A stretch of 64,000 nucleotides of DNA from Alopecurus myosuroides (Eukaryota > Streptophyta > Magnoliopsida > Poales > Poaceae): NCBI GenBank assembly GCA_028641055.1, contig CM054061.1, positions 119,727,186 to 119,791,185 of the forward strand, written 5' to 3'. Made by a program: the position numbers and the translations under genes. The notes under the pieces were generated by a model. That model did not search any database. It was not told the origin of the DNA and was given only the letters and a program-made list of their open reading frames with translations. Of the stretch, positions 45,335 to 55,786 are shown piece after piece; the first letter of the stretch is position 1; each line of letters starts with the position of its first letter.

Positions 45335-45631
45335 CATCCTGTCAGCCCTTTTCTCTCCTCATGCCACTCACTTTGGAGGACATATTCTAGTTGTGTGGTG
45401 TGTGCTCACTTGTTTTTCCCTCCTATGCACAAGAGGTGTTCGATCTCAGCTCGCAGAAAACAAACAAGATTTAATTTGTCAGAGACACACTTAGTTAAAT
45501 AAGGTTTCTCGTCCTTCTTTCCTCCTCGGTCGAGGTACCAACTTTAACCTTTCATCTGTCGATGTAACATTGGTCATTTCTCTATTCACGGTGTTCTGTA
45601 ACAGTTCTTAATTAATAATCATATAATGCAG

Positions 45632-48600
45632 ATGAACCGGCAATGTATGTACGCTGACCGACGCACTGCCGCGTTCATGAAAGGCGTGGGTTATTTTCTC
45701 GAGGTGACCGAGGCAAACAAGCGGAATAATTTTATGTGTTGTCTATGTATTGTATGTAGGAATCAGAAGGAACACTCTTCTCGTAGAGTCATCCATTTCC
45801 ACATGTTTCAATCAGGTTTAATGCCCGGCTATAATTGTTGGACCAAGCACGGAGAAAGAGGTATTATGATGAAAGACAACGAAGAAGAAGAGAATGATGA
45901 AAACTATCATGACATGTTCCTGAATACGGTGCCGATACTGAAATGGAAGATAATGATGTAGTGGAAGCAGAAGACCGGGCACCAGATGAGCCCATCGATG
46001 ATCTTGGCCAGGCTATTACGGATGCAAAGATAGAAAGCGAGATTGCAAAGGTGAGGGTGAAGTTCGACCAGATGTTAAAGGGTCACAAAATATTATTGTA
46101 TCCAAATTGCGAAGACGGACAGAAAAATCTGGGAAGCACACTGAAATTGCTCCAACGGAAGGCTGAGAACGGTGTGACTGCAGCGGATTTACAAAGTTGC
46201 TGCAAATAGTGAAGAAGGAGGTTCCTAGAAACAATGAATTGCCTGACAATACATACCAAGCAAAGAAATTTGTATGCCCCCTAGGATTAGACGTGGAGAA
46301 GATACATGTCTGCATTAATGACTGCATCCTCTACCGCGGTGAGAAGTACGAGAATTTGGAACAATGCCCGATATGCACTTCATTGCGGTATAAGATCAGA
46401 CCAGACGACCCTGGCGATGTTGAGGGTGAGCGCCCCAGGAAGACGGTTCCTGCAAAAGTGATGTGGTATGCTCCTATAATACCACGGTTGAAACATTTGG
46501 TCACAAACAAAGAGCATGCCAAAGTTTTGCGATGGCACATGGAAGATCGTAAGAAAGACGAGATGTTGAGACACCCCGCTGCTGGGTCGCAGTGGAGAAA
46601 ATTCGAGAGAACGTTCACGCGCTTTGTAGGTGACGCAAGGAACTTATGGTTTGGTCTAAGTACAGATGGCATGAATCCATTTAGTGAGCAGAGTTGCAAC
46701 CATAGAACCTGGCATGTAACTCTATGTATCTATAACCTTTCTTCTTGGTTGTGCATGAAGAGGAAGTTCATTATGATGCCAGTGCTGATCCAAGGCCCGA
46801 GACAACCGGGCAACGACATTGATGTGTACCTAATGCCATTAGTCGATGAACTTTTACAATTGTGGTGTGAAGAAGGTATACCTGTGTGGGACGAGCACGG
46901 ACAAAAAGAATTTAACCTACGAGCATTGTTGTTCGTAACCATCAACGATTGGCCTGCTCTTAGTAACATTTCTGTACATACAAACATGGGATACAATGAA
47001 TGCACACACTGTTTGGATGACACTGAAAGTGTATATCTTGATAAATGTAAGAAGGTTGTGTACCTCGGGTATTTTCGTTTTCTTCCGCGCAAGAACCCCT
47101 TAAGAAAAGCTGGCAATCATTTCAATGGTGAGGCAGATACCCGGAAGATGCCTATCCTCCGACCTTATGATGATGTATTTTATATGGTGAAGGATTTGAA
47201 AGTAATCTTTGGAAAGGGTCTAGTTCGACAATTGGTTCCGAATGACGCTGACGGGCACGCACCCATGTGGAAGAAGAAATCTATATTTTGGGATCTACCC
47301 TATTGGAAAATTCTAGATTTCCGTTCTGCGATCGACGTGATGCATCTTACGAAGAATCTCTGCGTGAATCTGCTAGGCTTCTTTGGCTTGTATGGGAAGT
47401 CAAAAGATACATATGAAGCACGGCAGGACCAGCAACACACGAAAGGACGAGACGGCAAGAATCCTGAGCGGTTTCAAGGTGCTCCTGCCAGCTATGCTGT
47501 TACCAAGGAAGATAAGGAAATATTTTTTGAAGCACTAAGTAGTATCAAGATCCCATCTGGTTTCTCTTTGAATATAAAGGGAATAATAAATGTGGTGGAG
47601 AAAAAATTCCAAAACCTGAAGTCTCATGACTGCCACGTGCTAATGACACAATTGCTTTCGATTGCGTTGAGGGGGATTCTACCAGAAAATGTTCGACTAC
47701 CCATTGTGAAGTTATGCGCATTCCTCAATGCAATTTCTCATAAGGTAATCGATCCAGAAAGTTTATCAGCGTTACAGACAGATGTGGTCCAATGTCTTGT
47801 CAGCTTCGAGTTGGTGTACCCACCATCCTTTTTCAATATTATGACATACCTCCTAGTTCACCTAGTCAAAGAGTTTACCATTTTCGTTCATGTGTTTCTA
47901 AACATTATGTTCCCCTTTGAGAGGTTCATGGGAGTCTTAAAGAAATATGTTCACAACCGTGCTAGGCCAGAAGTAAGCATCTCCAAGGGTTATGGAACAT
48001 AGGAGGTAATTGAGTTTTGTGTTGACATTATTCACACCTTAAGTCGATTGGTGTTCCCGAATCGCGGCATTAGGGAAGAATGAGTGGAAAAGGCACGTTA
48101 GAAAGGAAAGCAAAGATATTTATGGATGGACTATCTTTCACTAAAGAACACTACACAGTTCTACAAATATCCACCTTGGTGGCTCTTTATATCGTGGAAC
48201 AGAAGAATATTAGACGGTCCAAAAACCCGGGGCTGTCTGAATCCTTGATTAATGATGAACACATGGATAGTTTCAGCGCCTGGTTGCACACAAAACTCAT
48301 GAATAACAACGTTGTTGGAGATCAACTCTACTTGTTGGCCAGGTCACCATCTTCGACTGTACTGACTTTCCAAGGGTACGAGATAAATGGGAATACATTT
48401 TACACGACCGCATAAGATAAAAAAGAGCACCAACCAGAATAGTGGTGTCTGTTTCGATGCAACCGGATACAATGGGAGAAGGACACATATTATGGTTACA
48501 TAGAGGAGATATGGGAACTTGACTATGCACCTAATTTTAAGGTCCCTCTATTTCGGTGCCAATGGGTCAAGATGACATGAGTAAAGGTAGACCAGCAGTA

Positions 48601-48940
48601 CGGAATGACAACAGTGGATCTCAACAATCTTGGGTACAGAAATAAACCATTCATCCTAGCCAAACATGTGGCTCAAGTTTTCTATGTAAAGGACATGTCT
48701 ACCCAACCGAGGAAAACAAAAAATAAGGATTCTAATACATCATGTGGTTAGCCGAAGCGGAACATAGTTCTTTAAGGGAAAAGAAACATTGTGGGAGTGG
48801 AGGACAGGACAGACATGTCAGAAGATTATAATAACTTTGAAGAAATTCCGCCCTTCAGAGTGAAAACTGACCCAAGCATCGCGTTAAATAATGAAGATGC
48901 TCCATGGCTACGACAGAACAGTAAACAATGGTGGCACTAG
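45632..48940 (+). pseudogene. tnp2: TNP2 transposase pseudogene
   Basis: It starts MNRQCMYADRRTAAF right after an ATGCAG acceptor-like site and follows the intact TNP2 of 32178-35513 along its whole length, with the zinc-binding region, FGLSTDGMNPF, TINDWPALS and YYGYIEEIWEL all recognisable. It is broken by frameshifts near 45930-45950 and 46190-46205, a TAG with a frame change at 48000, and further shifts and stops after 48415 (for example near 48579, 48750 and 48773), ending at TAG 48938-48940. The longest intact piece is 46197-48002 (601 codons, catalytic region). No active transposase can be made. Confidence 0.92.
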
Positions 48941-49068
48941 TTGGTGATAACGTATTAAACCTTCATGGTTCATGTAATATTGCTAGACTATTTTGTAATA
49001 ATGTATCAAACATTGCAGATTATCCATATCATGTGTGAAAACATTGCAGATCTCTTCCTCTTCTTAAA

Positions 49069-49530
49069 CCATTCATAAACTAGTTTTTTTTTAAATGTTT
49101 GAAAATTCAAAACCGTTACTAGTTTAAATAGTTAGAATAATTATTATTTTAAACAGAAAATGTTTATGCAATTTTAAACACTATGGAAAGTTTATCCAAA
49201 TTAAAAACTATTCGTAAACTAGGTTTTTTTTAATGTTTGAAAATTCAAAAATTGTTACTAGTTTAAATAGTTAGAATAATTATACTTTTAAACAGAAAAT
49301 GTATTTGAAATGTTTATGCAATTTTAAACACTTTTCATATTGAAAGTTTCTCCAAATTCAAAACCATTCGTAAACTAGTTTTTTTAAAATATTTGAAAAT
49401 TCAAAAATTATTACTAGTTTAAATAGTTAGAATAATTATATTCTAGAACAGAAAATTTATTTGAAATGTTTACGCAATTTTAAACACTTTTCATATTGAA
49501 AGTTTCTCCAAATTTGAAACCATTTGAAAT
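49069..49530. repeat. AT-rich tandem repeat, three copies of about 140-157 bp
   Basis: Copies start around 49069, 49205 and 49363 with 'attcgtaaactag' and share TTTGAAAATTCAAAA and 'gtttaaatagttagaata'. They lie between the TNP2 pseudogene and the B3 promoter. Confidence 0.8.
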
Positions 49531-49608
49531 GTATTTGAAATAGTATTTGAAACGTGGCAGTGAAAATAAATGGCGGCAGGAAGAAAATAACTGAAATTTT
49601 GGGTCTTT

Positions 49609-49731
49609 TTCCCCGGTTGGTAACACGAACCGGAGCAAAAGTAGGAGGTGCGCGGGCACACGATGGCTCGCCTCCCCCCTTTTGCCCCGGTTCATGTTAC
49701 CAACCGGGGCAAAAGGCCCCCCACCTATATA
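49609..49731 (+). promoter_or_regulatory. two palindromes plus TATA box of B3 pseudogene
   Basis: A first imperfect palindrome lies at about 49609-49641. The second (49680-49714) has arms TTTTGCCCCGGTT and AACCGGGGCAAAA. CCTATATAACC follows at about 49724-49733. This is the same palindrome-TATA order as at the TNP2 promoter of the element; the B3 ATG is 615 bp downstream, probably after a 5' UTR intron. Confidence 0.6.
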
Positions 49732-50345
49732 ACCCCGGGCGGTTCCTCCACCCGGGGCAAACCAGCAGTTTCGCTAAGTCCCGGAGGCGCCTCCTCTACG
49801 CCTGCGCCGCCCGTGCTCCTCCGCGCTAAACCCTTCCTCGCACACGTACGCCTCCGCCTGCACCCTCATCCTCACCGCCGGCCTCCTCGCCTCCTCTCGC
49901 GCCCTCCTCCTCGCCGTCGTGCCTTCCTCCTCGAGGTGATGTCGCCCCTCCTCGCCGCCGTGGCCTCCTCCATGCACACTTGTATTTATTTTTTGTTAAT
50001 TAGTTTAATTATATTGTTAGTTTAGTATTAATTAGTGTTAGTTAATTAGTTCACTTAGAGAGATTTAGGTTTTAGACTTAGAGATTTAGTTAGTTCACTT
50101 TCAAAATTTAGGTCTTGGACTTAGAAAAAATTTAGGTTTTATACTTAGAGATTTTTCTTTTTAGGTTTTTGGACTTAAAGAGAATTTTAGGTTTTATACC
50201 TTAGAGAAAAAATTAGGTTTTATGCAATTGTATGCTATTAGCTATATTATGATTAGATTTTATGAAATTGTTGCGAATTGATGAAATTGATGCTACTAGT
50301 TAGTGCGACTATGACAAACTTATAATGTTATAAATTTTTATAGCC

Positions 50346-51047
50346 ATGGCGAGAGCTCCCGTGCGACGCAGTGCGTGTGTTGCCGGTGGGCGCGCGGCCG
50401 TCCCTGCCAAAGAAAACGCAGTCGTACCACGTGGTGGACGTCCACGTGGATCGCATGCAGCGCGTGGACGTGGTGGTGGCGTAGCCATCAAGGAGGAGGA
50501 AGCGGCGCCTCCAGCTCGTGGACGTGGATGCGGAGCACGGTGGCAGCACGCGGTGCACGGCGCGGCGTTGTTGCTACGACGGAGGAGGATGCGGCGGCAG
50601 CGGAGGAGGAGGAGGATGACGGTCTCCATCTAACGGAGTTCTACGTCCACCTATTCCACCCACTGTGGAACATGCTTCGTCTGCCATAGAAGATATCGGA
50701 GATCCTCCTCGAGCGCGACGGACCCTTTAGTTTCAGCCTCCAGTTGGAGGGCTGCCACAACGGCTCACGTGTTCCTGCAGCGACGTGACGATGACCTCTA
50801 CCTGCGCCATGGGCGAGGGCAGTTCCAGCGCATGTACAACCTAGATGTGGGAAACATGCTCACATTCAGGTACATCAACGACGACACGGTGGACGACGTG
50901 CTGGAGGTGAAGATCTTCGATGACACCCTACTCCGCCCCCGTTGCTGTCAGGATAGCTCGTCTGACAGCACCTCCGCTTCCAAGGCTGACGAGTCTAACT
51001 CCGGCGAGTCTAGCTCGGGAAAGGCTGCCTCCGACGCAGAGACGTAG
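50346..51047 (+). pseudogene. decayed B3-domain protein carried by CACTA element
   Basis: ATG at 50346 gives a basic, Gly/Arg-rich N-terminus (MARAPVRRSACVAGG, RGGRPRG). The frame shifts before an acidic stretch (TTEEDAAAAEEEEDDG, then LTEFYVHLFHPLW). The B3 domain starts RLP, is cut by an in-frame TAG at 50687, continues KISEILLERDGPFSFSLQLE, and after another shift near 50770 gives FQRMYNLDVGNMLTFRYIND and LEVKIFDDTLL. These are the B3 hallmarks: LP near the start, F...L.VG..L.FRY, and V.IFD at the end. A Ser/Glu-rich tail ends at 51047. A plant B3 DNA-binding gene, now broken by at least two frameshifts and one stop. Domain call from motifs. Confidence 0.75.
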
Positions 51048-51657
51048 TATGTTTGTGTTGCTCTATGTTTATGTCGCTCTATGTTTATGTCGTACTATGT
51101 TTGTGTCGTACTATGTTTAATTATGTCATCGTGTCGAACAATATTTGTATTCGTAGCAGACTATGTTTATGTTATTGTTGGTTTTTATCTGTGTTTTTGT
51201 TCGATAATTCTTCATCTTTCTTAGTATAAATTTTTATTATTTGAAAGATCATTGAATTTGTAGTGCACTTGAAGTAATGCACTTGAAGAAAAATAGAATT
51301 TCTAATCTTCTGCAGAGAACAGGGAAACAAAAAAACAAAAACAGAGAACCTTTTGCCACGGTTGGTGTTACCAACCGGGGTAAAAGGGCGCCTTCCTGCT
51401 CGCTGAGAAGAGCCCACGTGGGCACCCCTTTTACCCCGGTTGGTAAGCCCACCTGGGCATAACGGGGGCCTTTAGCCCGGATTTGGCAAACCCGGTTAGA
51501 CAGCCGGGGCATAAGGCTCATCCCAACCGGGGCTAATACCCTGTTCTCCACTAGTGACCCGCACGCACGCACGACAGCACCCCACACACACGTGCACGAG
51601 CTTCCTAAACCTGTGTCAACGTTGAAGCTTGACAAAGTTCTTCCTCAGTTTCTACTA

Positions 51658-51739
51658 CTTCTTCTGTCCACTTCTATAAGGCACACTTCTTAACATTTCA
51701 ATAGTAAGAAGTATGCCCTAAAAAGGTGGACGGGGGGAG
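51658..51739. mobile_element. Stowaway-like MITE, short
   Basis: TA on both sides (51656-51657, 51740-51741) flanks 82 bp with inverted ends CTTCTTCTGTCCACTTCTA and (t)aaaaAGGTGGACGGGGGGAG, folding further through GCACACTTCTTA and TAAGAAGTATGC. Termini deviate from the CTCCCTCCG consensus. Confidence 0.65.
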
Positions 51740-51944
51740 TAGACGTGTTTGACAATACGAGTACTCTTTTTTCCTTGCTTCACGAGTAATTCAAGAACAA
51801 AGCCAGAATAGCTGGGATTGTGCTATCAATAAAATAATGGACCGGGTACATGGTTTCACCAATGTTGTCTCTCTAAAATATAACACACAAACATGTTGAT
51901 CAAAAAATTACAGCTCGATAATTGGTAGAATTGAAACATTAAAT

Positions 51945-52320
51945 CATTACGACAAATAAAGTTTGGTGTGATATTGTTGTGGGCATTATATTAAATATAC
52001 GTAGACCTTTGCCAGACTTCATCTATGACTAATTATCCATCTTCAGTGCGCTTCTATACTTAAAATATCGTCTACCCTTAAGTGTGATCGAGACCTCTCT
52101 ACGACCAATAACCAATAACGGGATCTGGACATCCATAATGGCCTCTGTATATCCATCGAAGTTTTGCGTCGTTTTGAACCTTAAACATAAGTCCCCATAT
52201 CTCTTACCTTAGTGATACTCTGTCGAAACATTATGACAAGTAAAGTTCAGTGTGATATTGTTGTGGGCATTACATTAAACTTCATCTATGACTAATAATC
52301 CATCTTTAGTGCGCTTCTAT
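51945..52320. repeat. dispersed direct repeat of about 90-110 bp
   Basis: Copy 1 (51945-52056) and copy 2 (52229-52320) share 'gtgtgatattgttgtgggcatta' and 'cttcatctatgactaat', with 17 extra bases in copy 1. About 170 bp lie between them. The rest of 51560-52690 shows nothing recognisable. Confidence 0.75.
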
Positions 52321-52779
52321 GCTTGCCACTTGCTAGTACTAAATTGCAAAGGAATAGATAATTGCATCAAGCAACATACATAATCAATATTGTTTTACCC
52401 ATAGTGGAAACAACATATCCTTCACAATTCACCGAATCCCGAACGAGCTCAAACACGAAGGAGACATGAATCCACTATCTAGCACAAAACCTCTCTTCGA
52501 GATAAAAAGAATCACTTCGCCAAAATAATCACATGAACCAGAGAGCATGAAAGAACTCAAATAAAACAAGGATATGGTAATAGTAACAAGATCATATAGT
52601 AAACGATGGTAACTTCACAGTTCACCGAATATCATCAAACACGACATGTAGCAATTACATAAGTAAAATCTTGATCATGTTAGCTAGCTCACAAGGTCGT
52701 GGCGTCGGTTCCCTATATCGACATATCCCTCTCATGACATACTAGTGTTTAGAGATTGGAAACAGTTCCACGCTATAGA

Positions 52780-53232
52780 CTGCTAACTAGGGACAACCAG
52801 GTTTGGGGCCCACGAAGAGGTAAAACCCTTACTCCTACTTGTTTGGATTATATTGATAAAGATTACAATGGGGGTGCACAATGGCTGCGGCGGAGAGATT
52901 GGATCTCGCGCAGCTCAAGGTTCTATGGTGGATGGAATAAGTGATGCCCTACCCGGAGGTCCTCCCAGCCTTTATATAGGGGGATGAGTCTCGATTCTGT
53001 ACCCGGTTAGGTTACAGTTTTGGGTGCGTCGGTTCTATATTCTGACTTGACCCTCACGTTGAAGGCTCGAGTGGGCCGTAGCTGGTCCTTCTAGAAGCTT
53101 GACAGTGGTTCCTCTTGGGCCTTAGTGTAGAGCCGCAACCGGTAGGCCCATGGAGGTGACTCGAAGAGTACCCCTACGTCAGTATCCCCGGAGTGTCTTT
53201 TTGACTCTCGGTATTTGGGTAGAAATTCAACA
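52780..53232 (-). mobile_element. LTR-like fragment (minus orientation), unclassified
   Basis: On the minus strand a TGTTGAATTTCTACCC start at 53232 is followed by a promoter-like CCTATATAAAGGC (about 52970-52982) and a transcript-like tail ending in a TTGTAATC...ATAATCC stretch, as in grass LTRs. The other boundary and a duplication were not found. An ORF on the plus strand here (52756-52944) is not credible as a gene. Confidence 0.45.
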
Positions 53233-54190
53233 ATTCAGAGTACTCGTGGTTTTTTTTCGTCCGAGTCGATGATATTTGACGTGTGAGAGCTCCGATCTTT
53301 GAGGCTTATAGAACTTATGGATGTGTGTATCATGTTTATGAAAACTTGTGTATTGAGTCAGAAGGTGCGTGATTTTAGCACTTTGCTAAAGGATGTGCTA
53401 CAACCAAAGTTTTAAATAGCCGGTTATAGCCTTCCGAGAGGATCGGGGCTACGGCTAGAGCCGTCAGAGCCTGAATGGATAATAGCCGTTAATAGCCCGA
53501 CTAAATGGATATAGCCTCGATTTAGCCTTTTAGCCCGGCTATATCCCATCCGGGAGACCAAAAATTTTGGCCCAAAATTTCTCAACTCGGCCAATTTTGG
53601 AGCCCAAATCAACCACCGTTGATGGTTAAAGTGTTGTTGTGAGGTGCGAGTGTGTCCTATGGTGACCTGGTTTCAAGACTACTGAATTGTGTCACGAATA
53701 ACTACTATTTGAACTCCTAATTACTCGTATATCTTATACAACTATGTTATTACATTATGAATGTACGAATAATGGTATATATACGACCAGTGGCGGAGCC
53801 AGGAATTGAGCTAAGTAGGGTCGGACAAATAATCTCCAAAATAGTTCAAACATATCCAATTTTTTCATATATTTTTAGTCACAGGCGATGAAGGATACAA
53901 CTTGCTTTTCTGCCTAATTTTTTCTGGAGATTATTTGTCCAGCTCTTTTAGTCACAGGTGATGAAGAATACATAAAACAATTCAATATCATTTTATTTTG
54001 ATGTAAAAATGAACACAACCAATGAACGCCCCGAACCAATGACACTTCTAACTTCACTTGTCAAAACGCAAGCTTCTATGGAAAAATGGTGCAAAATATA
54101 GCCATGGTCTATAATAGAAACTATGAACGTCCCAAAGCAATCACATAATCAATTAATGCAGAGGAGAGCAGTCGGCCGGTGTGCCAGGCT
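53233..54190. other. intergenic DNA with a possible hAT-like end
   Basis: 53410-53600 repeats TAGCC/GGCTA motifs (ATAGCCG, AGCCCGGCTAT). CAGTGGCGGAGCCAGG at 53788 resembles a terminal repeat common in plant hAT-type elements, but no partner end is seen before the retrotransposon insertion at 54191. No gene. Confidence 0.35.
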
Positions 54191-55786
54191 TGTAGACAGT
54201 GTTGGGCCTCCAAGTGCAGAGGTTTGTAGAACAACAACAAGTTTCTCTTAAGTGGATCATCCAAGGTTTATCGAACTCAGGGAGGTAGAGGTCAAAGATA
54301 TCCCTCTCAAGCAACCCTGCAAGCAATATAAAAGAATTCTCTTGTGTCCCCAACACACCCAATATACTTGTGAGGTATATAGGTGCACTAGTTCGGCGAA
54401 GAGATAGTGAAATGCGAGTAATATGGAATGGTTATAAGTAATAATAGCAATCTGAAATAAATATGGCAGCAAGCAAACATGTAGTAGAACAGGCGGAAAA
54501 CAGTGTTTCAATGCTTGGAAACAAGGCCTAGGGATCCTACTTTCACTAGAGGACACTCTCAACAATGATCACATAATTGAATGCATAAATATCTTCTCTT
54601 CACTATGATACTCTTAACCACTCTCCGGTCGAATAACAACACCAATCCATGCGTAGGGCTTTAGCATCACTCCTCAGAGTAAGCACTTTCCCAACCAAGT
54701 AACCCCCATGCTATCACCATGGGACCCAGATGGTTCCACGCAAACACCACAATTTCATAGGGTTATCCAACACAAAATATAAATATAATGCTAAACCACA
54801 CGGTGCACACACTGTCACCTTTACACTGGGATCAAAGCGTTTACGGAGATCTCATAACAAATCACGAACACTAATCATTGCGTAGGGCCGCAAAAAGCAT
54901 TCCTTAAAGTAAGCATTCACATGTCTAGTTAACCCCACGTTGTCACTATGAGCTCCCTAGATGGTACTAGACAAACACCACAATTCATAGAGGATACACA
55001 CACGATGTGCACACTGTCACCTTCACACCGCGAGACAAGCTGACTCCAAAGTTTATATTAATAAAACCCTTGAGTAGCAAAAGATGAAGAGTAACATCTA
55101 CGAATTCAAATAGATTACAAAGCTCATGAACACATATAGATCACACCATGGGAGAGAGAGAGATGAACCACATAGCTACCGGTAGAGCCCTCAGCCTTGG
55201 GGGAGAACTACTCCCTCCTCATCAGAGGAGACATCAACGACGATGGAGATGGCGGTGGAGTCGATGGAGATGGGTTCCGGAGGCACTTCCCTGTCCCGGT
55301 AGGGTGCCAGAACAGACATCTGTCCCCCGAAACTTGTCGTCGGCGGCGGCGGAGCTACAGATCTATTTTGTGGAAAAGGTCGATGTTTTCAAGGTTTTCC
55401 CTCAGGGGAGTATAAATAGAAAAAAGGGCGATGCCGGGGGTTAGCCAGGGAGCCCACACCCCTAGGTGGCGCGTCCAGGGGGACCCGCGCCACACCATGG
55501 TGTGGCCATCCTGTGGCCCCCCTCCGGGGCTCTTCGGGACATCTGGAAGCTTCCAGGACTTCTAAGACTTCTGGCTTCCGAATTTTCCAATTCCGAGAAT
55601 ATTTCCAGAACAACTTTTCTGAAACTAAAAACAGCAGAAAACAGGGAACTAGCTCTATGGCATCTTGTTAATAGGTTAGTCCCGGAAAACGTGTAAAAAT
55701 GCTATAAATAAGGGAGAAAACATGTAGCAATCGGCATAATATCATCATGGAGCATCAGAAATTATAGATACGTTGGAGACGTATCA
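54191..55786 (-). repeat. 3' LTR (element orientation) of non-autonomous retrotransposon
   Basis: It matches 59487-61077 over its whole length. It contains a TATTTATAC-type TATA box on the minus strand near 55407-55416. Plus-strand ORFs in the 55150-55700 GC-rich part are LTR sequence, not genes; they recur in the other LTR. Confidence 0.9.

Larger units (their letters stand above)
45164..51556 (+). mobile_element. decayed CACTA transposon, 6.4 kb
   Basis: Right terminus (inverted) CACTAGTGGAGAACAGGG; left terminus CACAGGTGGAGAAGAGGG, with four or so mismatches. The 3-bp duplication ACC is present on both sides (45161-45163, 51557-51559). Subterminal palindromes have the core CCCGGTTgg...ccAACCGGGG. 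Contents: a TNP2 pseudogene (45632-48940) and a B3-domain pseudogene (50346-51047). No TnpA-like gene is present. 48950-49560 is AT-rich with a three-copy repeat; 49980-50340 is AT-rich leader or intron-like sequence. Confidence 0.92.

Noticed and set aside
52756..52944. 62-aa plus-strand ORF
   Set aside because: It lies in antisense orientation within an LTR-like fragment and shows no domain.
53788..54190. hAT element beginning CAGTGGCGGAGCCAGG
   Set aside because: No matching end or 8-bp duplication inside the window; kept only as a note in the intergenic entry.
55148..55696. ORFs around 55150-55700 and 60456-61002
   Set aside because: The same ORFs occur in both LTRs of one retrotransposon with different lengths; they are LTR sequence.
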